The notes: generated by a model not told the origin, from the sequence alone. Shown: positions 21,534 through 33,505, counted from the first letter of the stretch. The stretch is DNA of 64,000 nucleotides from Tachypleus tridentatus (GCF_004210375.1 NC_134825.1:63913558-63977557), one strand, 5' to 3'. Program-made: numbers and translations.

Positions 21534-22131
21534 CATAAAACCTGCTCGTTATCATTTCGACGTATATTTTTAGTAATATAAAAATAGTAGTGATGTTCTG
21601 TGTGGAATACACGCCATAAAGTACATCCAGACAGATTAGCTAGTTTTTGTTTGTTTTTCCTTCATTCCAGAACAACAGGATCCTCTGTTCCTCTCCAGTA
21701 TCACTGTTTATGAGTCATGAGTCAGGCCTGAAAGTTGTTGTCATAATAAGGACAGATAATATAGTTATACAAGTGCAAAACTATAAAATAAATAATTGAC
21801 GTCACATGGGAGAAAAACCTTCAGCAGAATAAGTCAATTTGATGAAAAATGACTAGAATAGTTAAACATTTCGTCACTAAAAATACACAAAAATTAGATT
21901 CTACACGAATACTGATGCATAATACAAGTTTATCCAGATGATGAACACGTGAGTACAACATATTTAACTAATTTGTCACGGGTGGAGTAGCACGTGTCGC
22001 GTGCTGCACGAAATGATAAAATAAAAGTTAAAGTAGTTTCTAGCGCAAAACCTTCAGATTTCTCGTTGTTGACTTTTGTTTTCATGTTAAACATTCAGCT
22101 TGGTTGGTTGTTACTCTTGAGCCCTTTCCCG
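21534..22131. other. Unique DNA
   Basis: No feature recognised. Confidence 0.5.
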
Positions 22132-22173
22132 TAATGAGAAGTACTGTTGAATGTTTGTATGCAGTGTAGCAGT
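22132..22173 (+). repeat. 42-bp direct repeat, copy 2
   Basis: Partner of 21071-21112, same strand, about 1.06 kb downstream. Confidence 0.85.
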
Positions 22174-22227
22174 AAAAATTAGCTTGATGGGATATTTCAA
22201 ATGGCATGTTAGGTAAGTAAGTAAACA

Positions 22228-22350
22228 AGTTTACTTGTTTGTTTATTGTTAAGTACAAAACTGCACTGTTACCCGTACTGTTCTCGGTGTAGGGATTGAA
22301 TACCTAATTTAAGCATTATAAGTCCTCTAGGTTACTACTTAACCACAAGT
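22228..22350 (-). mobile_element. SINE-B, diverged
   Basis: Tail TTTGTTTATTGTTAAGTAC, AAAACTGCACTGTTACCC, reversed B box remnant (GGGATTGAATACC) and a head end with ACAAGTGGATTGGGG. Confidence 0.6.
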
Positions 22351-22710
22351 GGATTGGGGTAAGAATTAAAAGTGTTCATTTTATTTCTGTCGTAATAGCG
22401 CCCCCTAGTGGTGCTTATAAATTATAATATTCATGAAATATAAACGAAGGAGTCTGTCTACTCGTTTGCTATCTTGGCATGTATGATTTGCCGGGTTCGA
22501 TCTCGCGAAATGCAAAAGTTGGTGACTACAAAGTAATATAGTAAAACATTATAGTGTGTATGACTCAGAACCAATCATTATCTTTCAACATCTATGTTTG
22601 CTACCTATATAAGATACAAAAAAGGTGTAATTATTGATCTGTTTGTATTACAACAGGTACACGCAGCAGTTATAGTTAAAAAGAAATATGTTTTTTATTC
22701 AGTTGGATGA
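22351..22710. other. Unique DNA with a tRNA-like patch
   Basis: Around 22450-22510 the words CTTGGCATG and GCCGGGTTCGATCTCGC resemble a decayed tRNA-type head. The rest is unassigned. Confidence 0.35.
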
Positions 22711-22722
22711 AAATGTGAACTA

Positions 22723-22994
22723 TTGTTTGTTTGTTTTTCGCACAAAGCTACTCGAGGGCTATCTGTGCTAGCCGTCTCTAATTTAGCAGTGTAAGACTAG
22801 AGGTAATGCAACTAGTCATCACCACCCACAGCCAACTCTTGGGCTACTCTTTTACCAACAAATAGTGGGATTGACTGTCACATAATAACGCCCCCACGGC
22901 TGAAAGAGCGAGCATGTTTGGCGCGACAGGGATGCGAACCCGCCACCCTCAGATTACGAGTCGCACGCCCTAACACGCTTGGCGATTCCGGGCT
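22723..22994 (-). mobile_element. SINE-A (A2), full length with target duplication
   Basis: Reverse A2 copy with GGCGCGACAGGG and GAGTCGCACGCC head markers. Perfect 12-bp direct repeats AAATGTGAACTA at 22711-22722 and 22995-23006. Confidence 0.95.
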
Positions 22995-23077
22995 AAATGT
23001 GAACTAATCTAATTATCATTATAGAAACATTACCTGTGTTTATAAATTGACCATGGGAGAAATGTATCAAATATGGG

Positions 23078-23363
23078 GATCGGCATGGCCAGGTGGGTTA
23101 AGGCGTTCGACTCGTAATCCGGAGGTCGCGGGTTCGCATCCCGGTCGCACCGAACATACTCGCCCTTTCAGTCGTACGGCGTTATAATGTGACGGTCAAT
23201 CCCACTATTCGTTGGTAAAAGAGTAGCCCAATAGTTGACGATGGGTGGTGATGACTAGCTGCCTTTCCTCTGGTCTTATACTGCTAAATTAGGGACGGCT
23301 AGCACAGATAGCCCTCGAGTAGCTTTGTGCAAAATTTCAAAAACAAACAAACAAACAAACAAG
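23078..23363 (+). mobile_element. SINE-A, full length, mixed A1/A2 markers
   Basis: Forward copy. The CCAGGTGGGTTAAGGCGTTC head is A1-like, but the B box GGTTCGCATCC, the GTCGCACC junction and the AGCACAGATAGCCCTCGAG tail are intermediate or A2-like. Long (AAAC)n tail. Confidence 0.9.
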
Positions 23364-23539
23364 ATGCACTAAAACTATCTTAGTTTACACAAAGGTATCA
23401 ACCGGTTAATAACTGATTTCAGCAGTTTTCACTACGTTCCACATAACTGAATGACTAAATTGTGCAATGAATAATCGCAAATTCTAAGTCTAAATAACAC
23501 TTAAAGATGTATAAAAATTACTTAATAGCGTTATGAATT

Positions 23540-23652
23540 GTTGTGTGTGTGTTTTCTTGTAGTAAAGCCACATTGCTGAGTCCACCGAGGGAAATCGAAC
23601 CCCTGATTTTAGCGTTAAAAATTTGAAGTCTTACCGTTGTACCAACGGAAGA
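23540..23652 (-). mobile_element. SINE-C with target duplication
   Basis: Reverse copy, TGTGTGTTTTCTTGTAGTAA tail to ACCGTTGTACCAACGG head. A short internal deletion removes part of the CAGATAGC region. Direct repeats TATGAATT at 23532-23539 and 23653-23660. Confidence 0.88.
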
Positions 23653-23660
23653 TATGAATT

Positions 23661-25562
23661 CTTATTCAACTCAAGATGTTAACCTTCATCCAATTTCTTT
23701 TTCGATTATTATCTCATAAAATGGACTGAGGACAATTAGCAATTTAGGTTTGCTTAATCGAATTTTCACGAAGTGTTTGTGATATAATTATTCCCGCCAT
23801 GTAAACTTAGCGAGAGGTGTCTGACTACACACGTATGCATGTGTATATAAACATAATGTAAAAAAAGACAAATGCCTTTTTAAGTATTTAACAAAGTAAG
23901 TGAAGTTTTCTTTCAGTCATGTTTGGAGTAATTTTTCGTAATTTCAAGGCTTACACTTACAAGCACTCCTAGAGTTATAACGTCACAACAGAAGTATCTA
24001 CAGTCAAACAGTCTTTTTTTGCTTCAAACCATTGATAAAGATACAGATTTTTTTGTGGCAGTGGATGATTGAAAGGATCCTTCCTATATCTTATTGAAAA
24101 TTGAGTAATTAATACAATGTGTACAAATTATACCACTTCTGCTAATAGTTGTTACACGTTTTCTCTCTCTGGAAATAAATATTAAAGGAACACTAGAAAC
24201 AGTTTTAGTATTTCTAACCATTTGATTCTCATGAATTTATAATCAAATATAAAAGAACTGATAATGAGAACATTAGCGTTTTTGCACATTATATATGTAT
24301 CTGTGTATGCGTACTACAATGAGGACGTTGGAGTTAGAAAATCGCTGAAACCAATATCACTCTAAACTCTGATCTCTTAAAATGTCCAAAATGGTAACAA
24401 TTATAACGTTATTCTCTTAGATATAGCAGCTGTAATTGAGTTACTTAGTATCTCAGTCTTGTGAAGATTCTGCAGTTTATTTTCGTAGTTTTATTTTAAC
24501 TCTGACGCGCATTGCTTGGGAGAGACAGTCTATGTGTCGCCAGTGAATGAAGAAAAATAACCCTTTAGTCTCTTTTAGATTTAGCTTTTCTCATATTTAT
24601 TATATTAATGGCGAAGAGAAGAAGGATGCTTTAGAGAAAAAGTCATACGTTGTCAGTATAACCATATGGGGTTCCTTACATTTATGACGACTACGTGCGC
24701 CATGTGATGATGCTCACTGAAACCTAAACCAATATATAAAACCTTTTTTTAATTCTTAGTGAAATGAAATGCACCTTTTGATTAATAGTGAAAGGGAAAG
24801 AGTTTTTAGCCTTTGAGATGTGCGAAATAGGGTGTATGTGTATTTTTAAAGGTTTACTAGACTAGAAGTCAAAGACGCAATAATACTCCAAAACATTATC
24901 TTTTTTTTTGGGGGAGGGGCATCTATGGTGTTTATCTAAAGTAATGATACATAACTATAAATAACCGTAATTGCGTGTTTTGGTTATTTTGGAAAAAGAT
25001 TACGCGTTTAGGATAATGATGCTAAATAAACTCGAAGAACCACAACATTATTTAGTTTTTTTTAACCTTTTTCTTCAGCTCCTTTTAAGCATTTTGATCA
25101 TACACAAAAAACTGAAATACTCAGCTGACATCATGTGTTTCAAGGGTACTTGTAAAGAACGATCCCATAATCTGGATATTAAGTCCACTTAGATGTAATG
25201 CGTTAAGCTGTACATTTGGTTTATTAAAGAATAAAATAACATATCAATTTGGGTTAGAGGGCTGAAAGTCTAGGTCGCTGTTTGTCGAGATAACCAAAGT
25301 AGTATTATTTAGGCTTCTGTAAAACAAATACTAAATACAGTACATGTTAACTCGTACGTAGACATAGAGCAAAATCAAAGCGAACATTCATATAAGTTAT
25401 TTTAAGCACATAGGACTTCAGCATTTCAGATTATTTCTCGCTTGAACAATTATTTGTCAGACAAGCAAAAACCTTGGGTAGTTTTAGAGAGAAGTGAAGT
25501 GTTTTTTAAGGCTATACTGGGGGACTGTTCTTGTTTGTGAGACGAAAAAAGATATTTGATGA
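23661..25562. other. Long unique AT-rich stretch
   Basis: About 1.9 kb without recognised repeat or gene. A 73-codon frame at 24971-25192 has no motif and low-complexity Leu/Phe content, and is not called. Confidence 0.5.
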
Positions 25563-25876
25563 GTTAAAAATTAACGTTCTAGAAGAAACTATGTGGTACA
25601 ACTCTCAGGGATCAGGTATAGTTTGAACAGTTAAAAACTACCTTATTAAAAGTTGTAATGTGCAAACTCTCAACGACCAGGTATAGTTTGGACAGTTAAA
25701 AATTACCTTACTAGAACTAGCTATGTGGTACAAAACTCGGTGACTATATGTAATCTGAATGATTAAAAATCACCTTACTATAACTAGCTATGTGGTGCAG
25801 AATTCGATGACCGGGTATAGTTTGAATAGTTAAGAATTACCTTACTGGAGCTAGCTATGTGGTGCACAAACTCTCC
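25563..25876. repeat. 65-67 bp tandem repeat, about 4.7 copies
   Basis: Units start with GTTAAAAATTACC-like words at about 25563, 25630, 25695, 25762 and 25829. Each includes AGCTATGTGGTACA and GGTATAGTTTGAA-like words. Divergence between copies is substantial, so the array is old. Confidence 0.88.
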
Positions 25877-26439
25877 CGTTGAGATAGAATCGGTTTTTAA
25901 ATTATGTCTGGCTGGTAATTCTAAAAACTTTTATTATATCGAAAATTGTTAGGTATTTACTTTTGATTCCTCTGACTGAATGTGACACCTTTGAAAGCAC
26001 GTTACTGTAGTGTCGAACTTCCTGAGGAATAGCTACTGTCGTTAGCCTAAATCAATATTATAATATCGAAGCTGAAAAGATTTACCAATGGTACGCTGTG
26101 CTGTCTCTGTCATCTGTTCTGAAGTCGTACGTGTGTGTTCACTGCTCCTGTGCTCCAATTGAGATGGCATGTTACTAAATCTGTACCACAGGGTGTATAT
26201 CGAAGTCACAGTAGAATTATTGGTGGGGCTTGGTACTCAGGGCTCCAAGACACTGGTAAGTATTGTTTTGAGACTTCATGGTGAAAATGTTTTGAATAAC
26301 TTTTGTAATGTTTTACTAAACCTAATGTTTAAGCTTTCAGATAGTAAATAAAGAAAAAATTATAAATTTATTTGTATAAAACTTTGATACACTCAAGTTT
26401 TTGCATAAGCAATTTTGGGTAGGTTTCTACGTCAGAAAT
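25877..26439. other. Unique DNA with a possible micro-exon
   Basis: A pyrimidine-rich stretch (26100-26160) precedes an acceptor-like CCACAG ending at 26191. The 64-bp segment 26192-26255 ends at GTAAGTATT, a strong donor match. Two frames through the segment are open. Strand-consistent splice signals are the only evidence. Confidence 0.25.
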
Positions 26440-26705
26440 TCATGCAGAACTATTCGAGGACTATCTCTGCATTACCGACCGTAATTTTGAGTGATCCAGA
26501 GTGATTCATTTCTTATTATCGCAAAAAAATAAAAATTTCACTCCATATTTTGTGGCTTGTGTACGTTATAAGAGCGACATCCAAATCCCACTTTCCGATT
26601 ATAATGGCTCACGAGTTGGGTGGTATTGATGTTAATTATGTCTATACTTCAAAATTAGGGTAGCTAAATAACCCTCTAGTAGCTTTGCGTGAAAATCAAT
26701 AAACA
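26440..26705. mobile_element. Old SINE-A relative, rearranged
   Basis: The left part (26445-26485) reads as a reversed tail (TATTCGAGGACTATCTCTGC), while the right part (26625-26705) reads as a forward tail (AGGGTAGCTAAATAACCCTC, GTAGCTTTGCGTGAAAATCA). Two opposed fragments or an inversion are both possible. Confidence 0.45.
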
Positions 26706-26735
26706 ACACTTCCTAATTTTTAACTAATAGACTAG

Positions 26736-26861
26736 TTTGTTTGTTTTGTCATTTGACACAAAGCTACACAAAGGGCTATCTGTACTCTGCCCACCACTGG
26801 TATTGAAACCTAGTTTCTAGCAGTATACGTCCGCAGAAATACCACTGTGCTACTTGGGGAC
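26736..26861 (-). mobile_element. SINE-B, full length with target duplication
   Basis: Reverse copy with AAAGCTACACAAAGGGCTATC, reversed B box region (GGTATTGAAACCTAG) and TGTGCTACTTGGGG head end. Perfect direct repeats CTAATAGACTA at 26725-26735 and 26862-26872. Confidence 0.94.
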
Positions 26862-26872
26862 CTAATAGACTA

Positions 26873-27850
26873 CCGAGTAAATAAATGAACTAGCCTGCTG
26901 GTAACTTTTGGCTACCCTTAATCGACCAGATATTGGCAGATAGGCCAAATAGATTATTCTTATAGATCACGCATAATCTGAAGCTGCAGAATGTGTTTTT
27001 GGAGCTAAAAGTGGCAAAATATAAAAAACCCTTGTATTCATAGTATAGTTATTATTAAGGTCTCATTCAACTCACAGATAAATCATTATGTTAAGATCTT
27101 ACACGAAAAATAATTATATTTGAGAGCAATCCAAATGTTTTTCTTTTGTCTAATTATTTCTAAAGATTAGGTTGTTTTGATCCATCCATAATAAAAAAAA
27201 AAATGAAATTTGTGAAATAAATCACGTAGTTTTCTTGCCCTACGCCCCGAAAAAAAAAAAAAAAAACCAACAACAACAAGGAATGGTATTTCCGTTTTTA
27301 TTCTACACTGTAGCTGAACAGCGACTTTTCTCCCTCCAAGAATGTTGCACACATCTGTTTCACCCTGTACACAGATTTATGTTTTTCTTTTACATAAAAT
27401 CGTGAGATATCTATTCCATACGTAACTTCCGCTTTGAAAACATGCAACAATGCATGGTGAGGAGGGACAAAGTGTGGCATGTCATCTATGCACGTGCACC
27501 GTTATGACGAACTGAAAATAGCAGTTAAAAAAAAAGTAAAAATATTGTGTAAACTTTGCAATTAACCTTTTTCCAATGAAATTTAAACACAATCAAGAAT
27601 TTCAACATTTGATTGCACTTAAAAGACAACTAAAGCAAGTTGTATATGTATATATTTATGTGTATGTGTTTGTTACGTTTGTTGTAAGATCTTGTTATAT
27701 ATACAATACATACAAGTGTAAATTTCCAGTGGACATCAAACAGATCTGTATAAGTTTGAAATGGTATCATAAACAGCTTGGTAGCACCTTTGAGTGGGTG
27801 CTGTTAACAGGGTGGGGCTAATTATAGCGTCTATTACAATGAAGCTGATG
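26873..27850. other. Unique DNA
   Basis: A weak SINE-A-like patch at about 26885-27000, with CCTGCTGGTAACTTTTGGCTACC, is the only repeat-like content. Poly-A runs lie near 27190 and 27250. Several short overlapping frames (27167-27821) lack motifs. Confidence 0.45.
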
Positions 27851-28037
27851 TAAACTTCGCGTGGAAATCGTTAACAAAATGATATAAATTGAAAGTGTGG
27901 TGTGAATTTTGAGAGAGTATTACAATGAAAATAGCGTATATTTCGAGAGGGCTTCACGCAAACAGTGGATTAACTTTCAAATAGAACTCGTTAATAAAGT
28001 GCATAGTGTATATTTTTAATGTATACCTTGAGCAAAA
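27851..28037. repeat. Degenerate relatives of the 67-bp array
   Basis: Scattered ATGTAAACTTCG, ATGATATAAATT and GTATATTTCGAGAG words resemble the core word of the array that follows, at irregular spacing. Confidence 0.4.
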
Positions 28038-28305
28038 ATGTTGTAAATTTCGAGTCGGTATAGGTTCTTACTAATGCCCATTTTCAATGTGTGTTGCTAA
28101 AGGAATGTTGTAAATTTCGAGTCGGTATAGGTTCTTACTAATGCCCATTTTCAATGTGTGTTGCTAAAGGAATGATGAAAATTTCGAGTCGGTATAGGTT
28201 CTTACTAATGCCCATTTTGAATGTGTGTTGCTAAAGGAATGATGAAAATTTTGAGTCGGCTATAAGTTACTAATGTCCATTTTGAATGTGTGTTACTGCT
28301 TTTCA
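28038..28305. repeat. 67-bp tandem repeat, 4 copies
   Basis: Units begin at about 28038, 28105, 28172 and 28239, with core words AATTTCGAGTCGGTATAGG and TTCTTACTAATGCCCATTTT. The first three are almost identical, implying recent expansion; the fourth is more diverged. Confidence 0.94.
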
Positions 28306-28465
28306 GTTTTGAGTTTTTACAGTTAAACGAATGGTATAAATTTTGTGTGTGTTCCGTCAAGTTGGTGTAAATTTCAAGAGGTTGGTGTAAATTTCCAGTA
28401 GGTACAGCTGTAAGATTGGTGTAAATTTCTTTTTTTGTAAGATTGGTGTAAATTTCTTTTTTTTT
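28306..28465. repeat. Short TTGGTGTAAATTTC repeats
   Basis: The word TTGGTGTAAATTTC occurs four times between 28362 and 28457, ending in two adjacent copies of AAGATTGGTGTAAATTTC followed by T runs. It shares GTAAATTTC with the upstream array. Confidence 0.8.
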
Positions 28466-29309
28466 CTTATGGTTTTTTCTAGTAGCAGATTACTTATCCC
28501 TTTGTTTGAGGCTATGTTTAGTTAAGAGTTTTAATTTCTTACAAGTAAACCAACCGTAAACACCTTTCCTGTTTCACTGAGGTTTTTCTTAGCTATATAG
28601 AAGATAACCTGAGGAACTATCACTATGAAATATTCACCACAAACTCCCTCTGATATATATATTGGATAATCAAAAAGCAGCATTTCATTAACTTACACGT
28701 AATACTCTATTATTGCTATTATTCTGTGCCTTTGTATGTTTATATACATTTGTTCTTTTATCTTAACAAATGTTTATCGGTAAGCTGAGATGTCTTTATT
28801 CGTCAGTAACACGAGCGTAGCCCCACAAATAGTTTTATTTCTTAGGCGTGGTCAGATAAATCTGTCGAAATGGTTTGACCTCGTGAGTCCAAAACTGTAA
28901 TTAAATTTCAAATCAGTCAAGGTATGCAGGAGCTATCAACTAAACGTTTGTACTTAAAAAACAAATCTCAGAGCTATTCTATGAGCCACAAGGCCGCTGC
29001 TAAAAATACACATGATAAAGTGATACGTCTCATCTTTCCTACAATTGCTCGTTTGTGAAAGTGTTACCAGAACCACAACAGCCTTTAGAAGAAAGGCAAT
29101 TTAGATATGTAGCGTGTAATTGTTTTATGTTTTTGTAAAATCCATAACTTTAAACGTACTTTTCAAAATGTTCCTCGAATAAAATAATTTTTGTCTATAA
29201 GCAAACATTGAGTTTGCTTTTATTGCAATATTTTGAGGATTGCCTCGAACATATATTGTAGATTATTTGAAGTATATGTGCAATAGCCTCTTTAAATTTT
29301 AACAAACAC
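28466..29309. other. Unique AT-rich DNA
   Basis: No feature recognised. Confidence 0.5.
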
Positions 29310-29510
29310 CTTAGAAGGAAAGCAATTCCGCTAGTAAAAACCATTCACTTCCAACTCTACTTTAATCGAATAGTGGGAGTTGACAGTCATCTTTTAAGGC
29401 ACCCATGATTCCAAAGCGCGTAGAGCATTTTGAAGCAACGGGGCGTGAACCATGGACTCTCGAATTCATATTCTGGCATGCTAACCTTTCGGTCACGTCC
29501 TACTGCAGCG
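29310..29510 (-). mobile_element. Old SINE-A relative
   Basis: Reverse and diverged: CACTTCCAACTCTACTTTAA, TCGAATAGTGGGAGTTGACAG, then a head region with ACGGGGCGTGAACCATGG and CTAACCTTTCGGTCACG. Confidence 0.55.
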
Positions 29511-29633
29511 AAAAAGATTTTTTTTTTAATCCAATCTGAAAAATCTGTTTTTCTGCACTTGATGGCCATGTAATAAATACAGAATTTAACCTACAGTACT
29601 TTGGAATTTCCTTGAAGCAATATAATCTAACAA

Positions 29634-29915
29634 TATTGTTTGTTTTCTTTTCTGAATTTCGCGTAAAGCTACACGAGGGCTATCTGCGCTAGCCACCTTT
29701 ACTTTAGCAGAGTAAGACTAGAGGGAAGGCAGTTAGTCATCAACCACCCACCGCCAACGCTTGGGCTACTATTTTACCAACGAATAGTGGAATTGACCGT
29801 CACATTATAACAACATCGCGGCTGAAAGGGAGAGCATGTTTGGTGCGACCGGGATTCGAACCCGCAACCTACAGATTTCGAGTCGAACGTCTTAACCCAC
29901 CTGACCATGCCGGTC
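29634..29915 (-). mobile_element. SINE-A (A1), full length with target duplication
   Basis: Reverse complete copy. Head end GACCATGCCGGTC, reversed B box GGGATTCGAACCC. Direct repeats TAATCTAACAA at 29623-29633 and 29916-29926. Confidence 0.94.
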
Positions 29916-30172
29916 TAATCTAACAAAATAAACATGTTATTCCACCGAACTGTTCATTTCCTTTCAAGAATAATATTTTACATTTCAGCATTAAATGAGA
30001 TTATTTCTACTATTTCGAGGAGATTTTAAATGTCATCAGTAGTTTCCTGAGATGATATAACTGACTGTTAAATGACAGTAGAGAAAATGATTCTGTCATT
30101 TGCAAAATGACTTCTTGAAAACAAGTAGAGGCATCTAATTAAAACATACTATGATTACGACACATTTAAAGT

Positions 30173-30287
30173 TTGTTTGTAATTAAGCACAACGCTACAT
30201 AATAGGCACTTTGTGCTCGCCCACCACGGGTATCGAAACCCGGTTTCTAGCGTTCGCAGATATAACGTTGTGCCACTGAGGGGCCAT
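30173..30287 (-). mobile_element. SINE-B with target duplication
   Basis: Reverse copy with a well-kept reversed B box (GGGTATCGAAACCCGG) and TTGTGCCACTGAGGGGCC head end. Direct repeats ATTTAAAGT at 30164-30172 and 30288-30296. Confidence 0.92.
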
Positions 30288-30383
30288 ATTTAAAGTATAT
30301 AAATGGTATTGAACAATAATGTGAACGTCTATAATTTGTTAAAAATTTTCGGAGCATACGATATTTACACAATCTCAGCGGTT

Positions 30384-30484
30384 ATGTCTGAAGGCTTATC
30401 ACGTTAAACATTTGGTTTTGATATCCGTTATGGACACAGCACAGATAACCCATTATATAGCTTTTTTATTGCAAAATAAATAAA
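30384..30484 (+). mobile_element. SINE-B, head-truncated and diverged
   Basis: TTTTGATATCC (B-box remnant), GGACACAGCACAGATAACCC, ATATAGCTTTTTTATTGCAA and an A-rich tail. Confidence 0.6.
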
Positions 30485-32044
30485 TGATTATTTTATTCTT
30501 CTCGCACACAAACCACTTTTTGTAGTTAGTTGCATCTTATTTTTCTCAATCTAATTGAATACCAGTTATTTATTAATTGATACTTCAAAATCAAGAATAT
30601 ATGATCAAATTTCTCAGCTTTTCTGAAGCATGGAAATAAATACGAAAACGAAATGTGTTTAGTCTAGTTTCTGTGCATATAGGCTATTGGCCCGCACATT
30701 AATTGTTTCAGCTTTGTATCACATTATGAATATTGTACCAATCGAGATGGACACTTATAATTAAAAATATCTTTAAACTATTAAGTATAAACCAGTTTCT
30801 TATAAACTTGAAGGTGAATGGCGTTAAAAGTGTATAACAGAGCCCTCTGGGCAGCGACAAACTTCTTGTGTTATTAGTTTTTTGGAATGTAGATTGGTAT
30901 TATCTTCATCTCAATGAATTGTGAGGGTGGTCGAAACAACAATGTATTTAGGGTTTCTAACTTCCTTTTGTTAATTACATTTGATAACAAAATGTGGGAA
31001 AAAAACACGAAGCGATTTAATTTTTAGAATAATTTCCTTTTACACAGGTAGACTAGCCATTACATGAAAGTATATCATTAAAAAAAACTAATGAAACTAC
31101 GATTAAAAGTACCGATAGCACATCTTCAGGAACTTTTTTATAAAATTCTGCCGATTTTTTATTTTTATTTATTTATTCATTTTACAACGTGAGATTCGAA
31201 ATTCAATTTATATGAACTTCTTCTCAAACATTTGTAGATTGTATGAAAACACGATATTTTGTACTTTATACAGCTACAAGTGTACTTTTCGAGTAGTTTT
31301 GCATAAAAACAACTAGAAAACTTAGATTTCAATCGTTAAGTGCAAACTATATCATAATGGTAATATATGTAAATAGCTAATTATGATTAATAATTTGATT
31401 TTTAATGCATAACGTTCGAGAAGATCAGTGTAACAGTTTACTAATCGTGTGATTACAAAATTTTATGCAGCATGCCGCCAACAACACTAGTGGTGAGTTT
31501 TGTTTTTTATGGCTTGTTGATATACATACAGGAATCACAGACAGCGAGTAATGGTAATCAGATGGTGAATGTGTCAATTTTACGAAACATATTTACATGA
31601 AACATAAAAGTGAATAAGTTGTTCAATGTATTTTACATGTGAACCCATTGTTTTAAACGTAGAATCACAACTTAAGTCCTGTTATTCGATTGTAGAATAT
31701 TGGTTTAATGCTTCCGTTCGATTGCAAAATATTGTTCCAAATATTTTGTGTTACTTCCCACATTTCAGCCAAGTTGTTTGTTCACCTTTTGACCTTATCA
31801 GTTTTCAACAATTGTTTTGTCGGGACTTTCTGAAGGCTAAACCACAGTTGTGAGTGTTTCTTCGGACTATTTAACATCAAAATATCGTTTCATTACATTT
31901 CCTGTATGATTAAAAACATTATCTTACCAGAAGATGAATCGCCGGTCGGTGTAATATTCTTCTTAAATTGTCCCCCATATTTTTTTTCAGTTTAAATTGA
32001 TGACCATGGTGAATGTCAATGCTATATCTGACCTATCTATTTTA
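30485..32044. other. Unique AT-rich DNA
   Basis: About 1.5 kb without a recognised repeat. The 75-codon frame at 31626-31853 has no motif. ACTAGTGGTGAGT near 31490 is an isolated donor-like word. Confidence 0.5.
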
Positions 32045-32275
32045 AGGTCAGATATGGTCTTAACTCGCAATCTGTAGATCGCAGGATTGAAATGTGTCGC
32101 CAAACACGCCCTCCCTTTAAACAGTGGTAGCATTAGAATCATACGGTCAATCACACTATTCATAAGCAAAGAGTAGGTGGTGGCGACTAGCTGTCTTCCC
32201 TTGAGACTCTCACTGCACAACTAGCGCAAATATTCCTTGAGAACATCACGCGAAAATTAAAGAAACAAACAAGTG
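32045..32275 (+). mobile_element. SINE-A, diverged
   Basis: Forward copy with CTCGCAATCTGTAGATCGC, GTCGCCAAACACGCCCTCCC, TACGGTCAATCACACTATTC, GGTGGTGGCGACTAGCTG and tail AAAGAAACAAACAA. The B box is lost (AGGATTGAAATG). Confidence 0.8.
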
Positions 32276-32654
32276 ATATTTCAACATCTATAATCACTGT
32301 TGTGATTATACATTGAGAACCTGTCGAATTTGAAATACGTTTTTAATTACTTCAGTTGACGCTTGTAATTACTAATGATTGTTTTTAATGTGAGATTTAT
32401 TAACTGGTCACAAAAATATAGTGTTGAGTTGTTAAGCTCATTATTTTATCGGTATGTATTTGGCATTTGGTTCATCAAAAAGCATTTTTTCTTTAATTCT
32501 GAATAGAATATATTGTGGAATACATTCAAGGGTATATTTGCGTAATGAATCATGAGTGTTCTGCATTTTGTGTGTATCATGTATTCGTTTCCCATGTCTG
32601 ATTTCCGGATCTGGGAGGGTCATATTTGATATTTCCTCCCCCTGTGAGTTTCAT
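32276..32654. other. Unique AT-rich DNA
   Basis: No feature recognised. Confidence 0.5.
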
Positions 32655-32922
32655 TTAGTTTTTTTAATTTTTGCGCAAAACTACTTGAGAGCTACTTGCG
32701 TTAGCTGTCCCTAATTTAGTAGAAATAGACTAGAGAGAATGCAGCTAGTTAACACAACCCACAGCAACACGTGGGGTACTTTACCTTTTACCAACGAACA
32801 ATAGGATTGACCGTCACAGCTCCTAGGGCTGAAAGAATGAATATGTTCTGTGACAGGGATTTGAACCTACGAACCACAGGTTCCTAGTCGAGAGTCTTAG
32901 GCCCCAGGCCATGCTAGGGCTT
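32655..32922 (-). mobile_element. SINE-A, diverged
   Basis: Reverse copy retaining GTTAGCTGTCCCTAATTTAG, TTACCAACGAACAATAGGAT and head end GGCCATGCTAGGGC. Several small deletions in the body. Confidence 0.82.
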
Positions 32923-32924
32923 CT

Positions 32925-33045
32925 CCCTGTATGTTAGCACAGCCGTAAGTTTACAGACTTAAAACGCTAAAATCCTGGGCTCGATTTCACACGGTGGATA
33001 GAGCACAGATAGTCTATTGTGTATCTTTGCACAAGAAAAACCATC
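32925..33045 (+). mobile_element. SINE-B, diverged
   Basis: Directly abuts the head of the preceding SINE-A. TTAGCACAGCCGTAAG head, TTAAAACGCTAAAATCCTGG, weak B box (GCTCGATTTC), GAGCACAGATAGTC and TGTGTATCTTTGCAC. Confidence 0.65.
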
Positions 33046-33231
33046 ACTATTTGACTTACTTCAGTTAATCAAGTATGCGTCATTATTATTCACATCATTT
33101 ACAAATATAGTTTCACTTAGGTGTGATTCTTCCGGATTTTATCATAGCCTAGTGTGAAAGTAACAGTATTTAATATTTTAATTTTACAGGTAAATACACT
33201 CTGAAATAAAGTTCATAAGTCTTAGCAATAG

Positions 33232-33505
33232 GGCCCGGCATAGCCAGGTGGTTTAAGCACTCTACCCGTAAGCTGAAGGTCGCGGGTTCGAATCCCTGTC
33301 ACACCAAACATGCTTGCCCTTTCAGCAGTAGGGGCTCTATAATATTACGATCAATCCCACTATTCGTTGGTAAAAGAGTAGCCAAAGACTTCGCGGTGGG
33401 TAGTGACGACTAGCTGCCTTCCCTCTAGTCTTATACTCCTAAATTAGGAACGGCTTGCGAAGATAGCCCTCGTGTAGCATTGCGCGAAATTAAAAAGAAA
33501 AACCT
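33232..33505 (+). mobile_element. SINE-A (A1), full length
   Basis: Forward copy starting GGGCCCGGCATAGCCAGG, B box GGTTCGAATCC, ending AAATTAAAAAGAAAAACC instead of the (AAAC)n tail. Confidence 0.92.
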
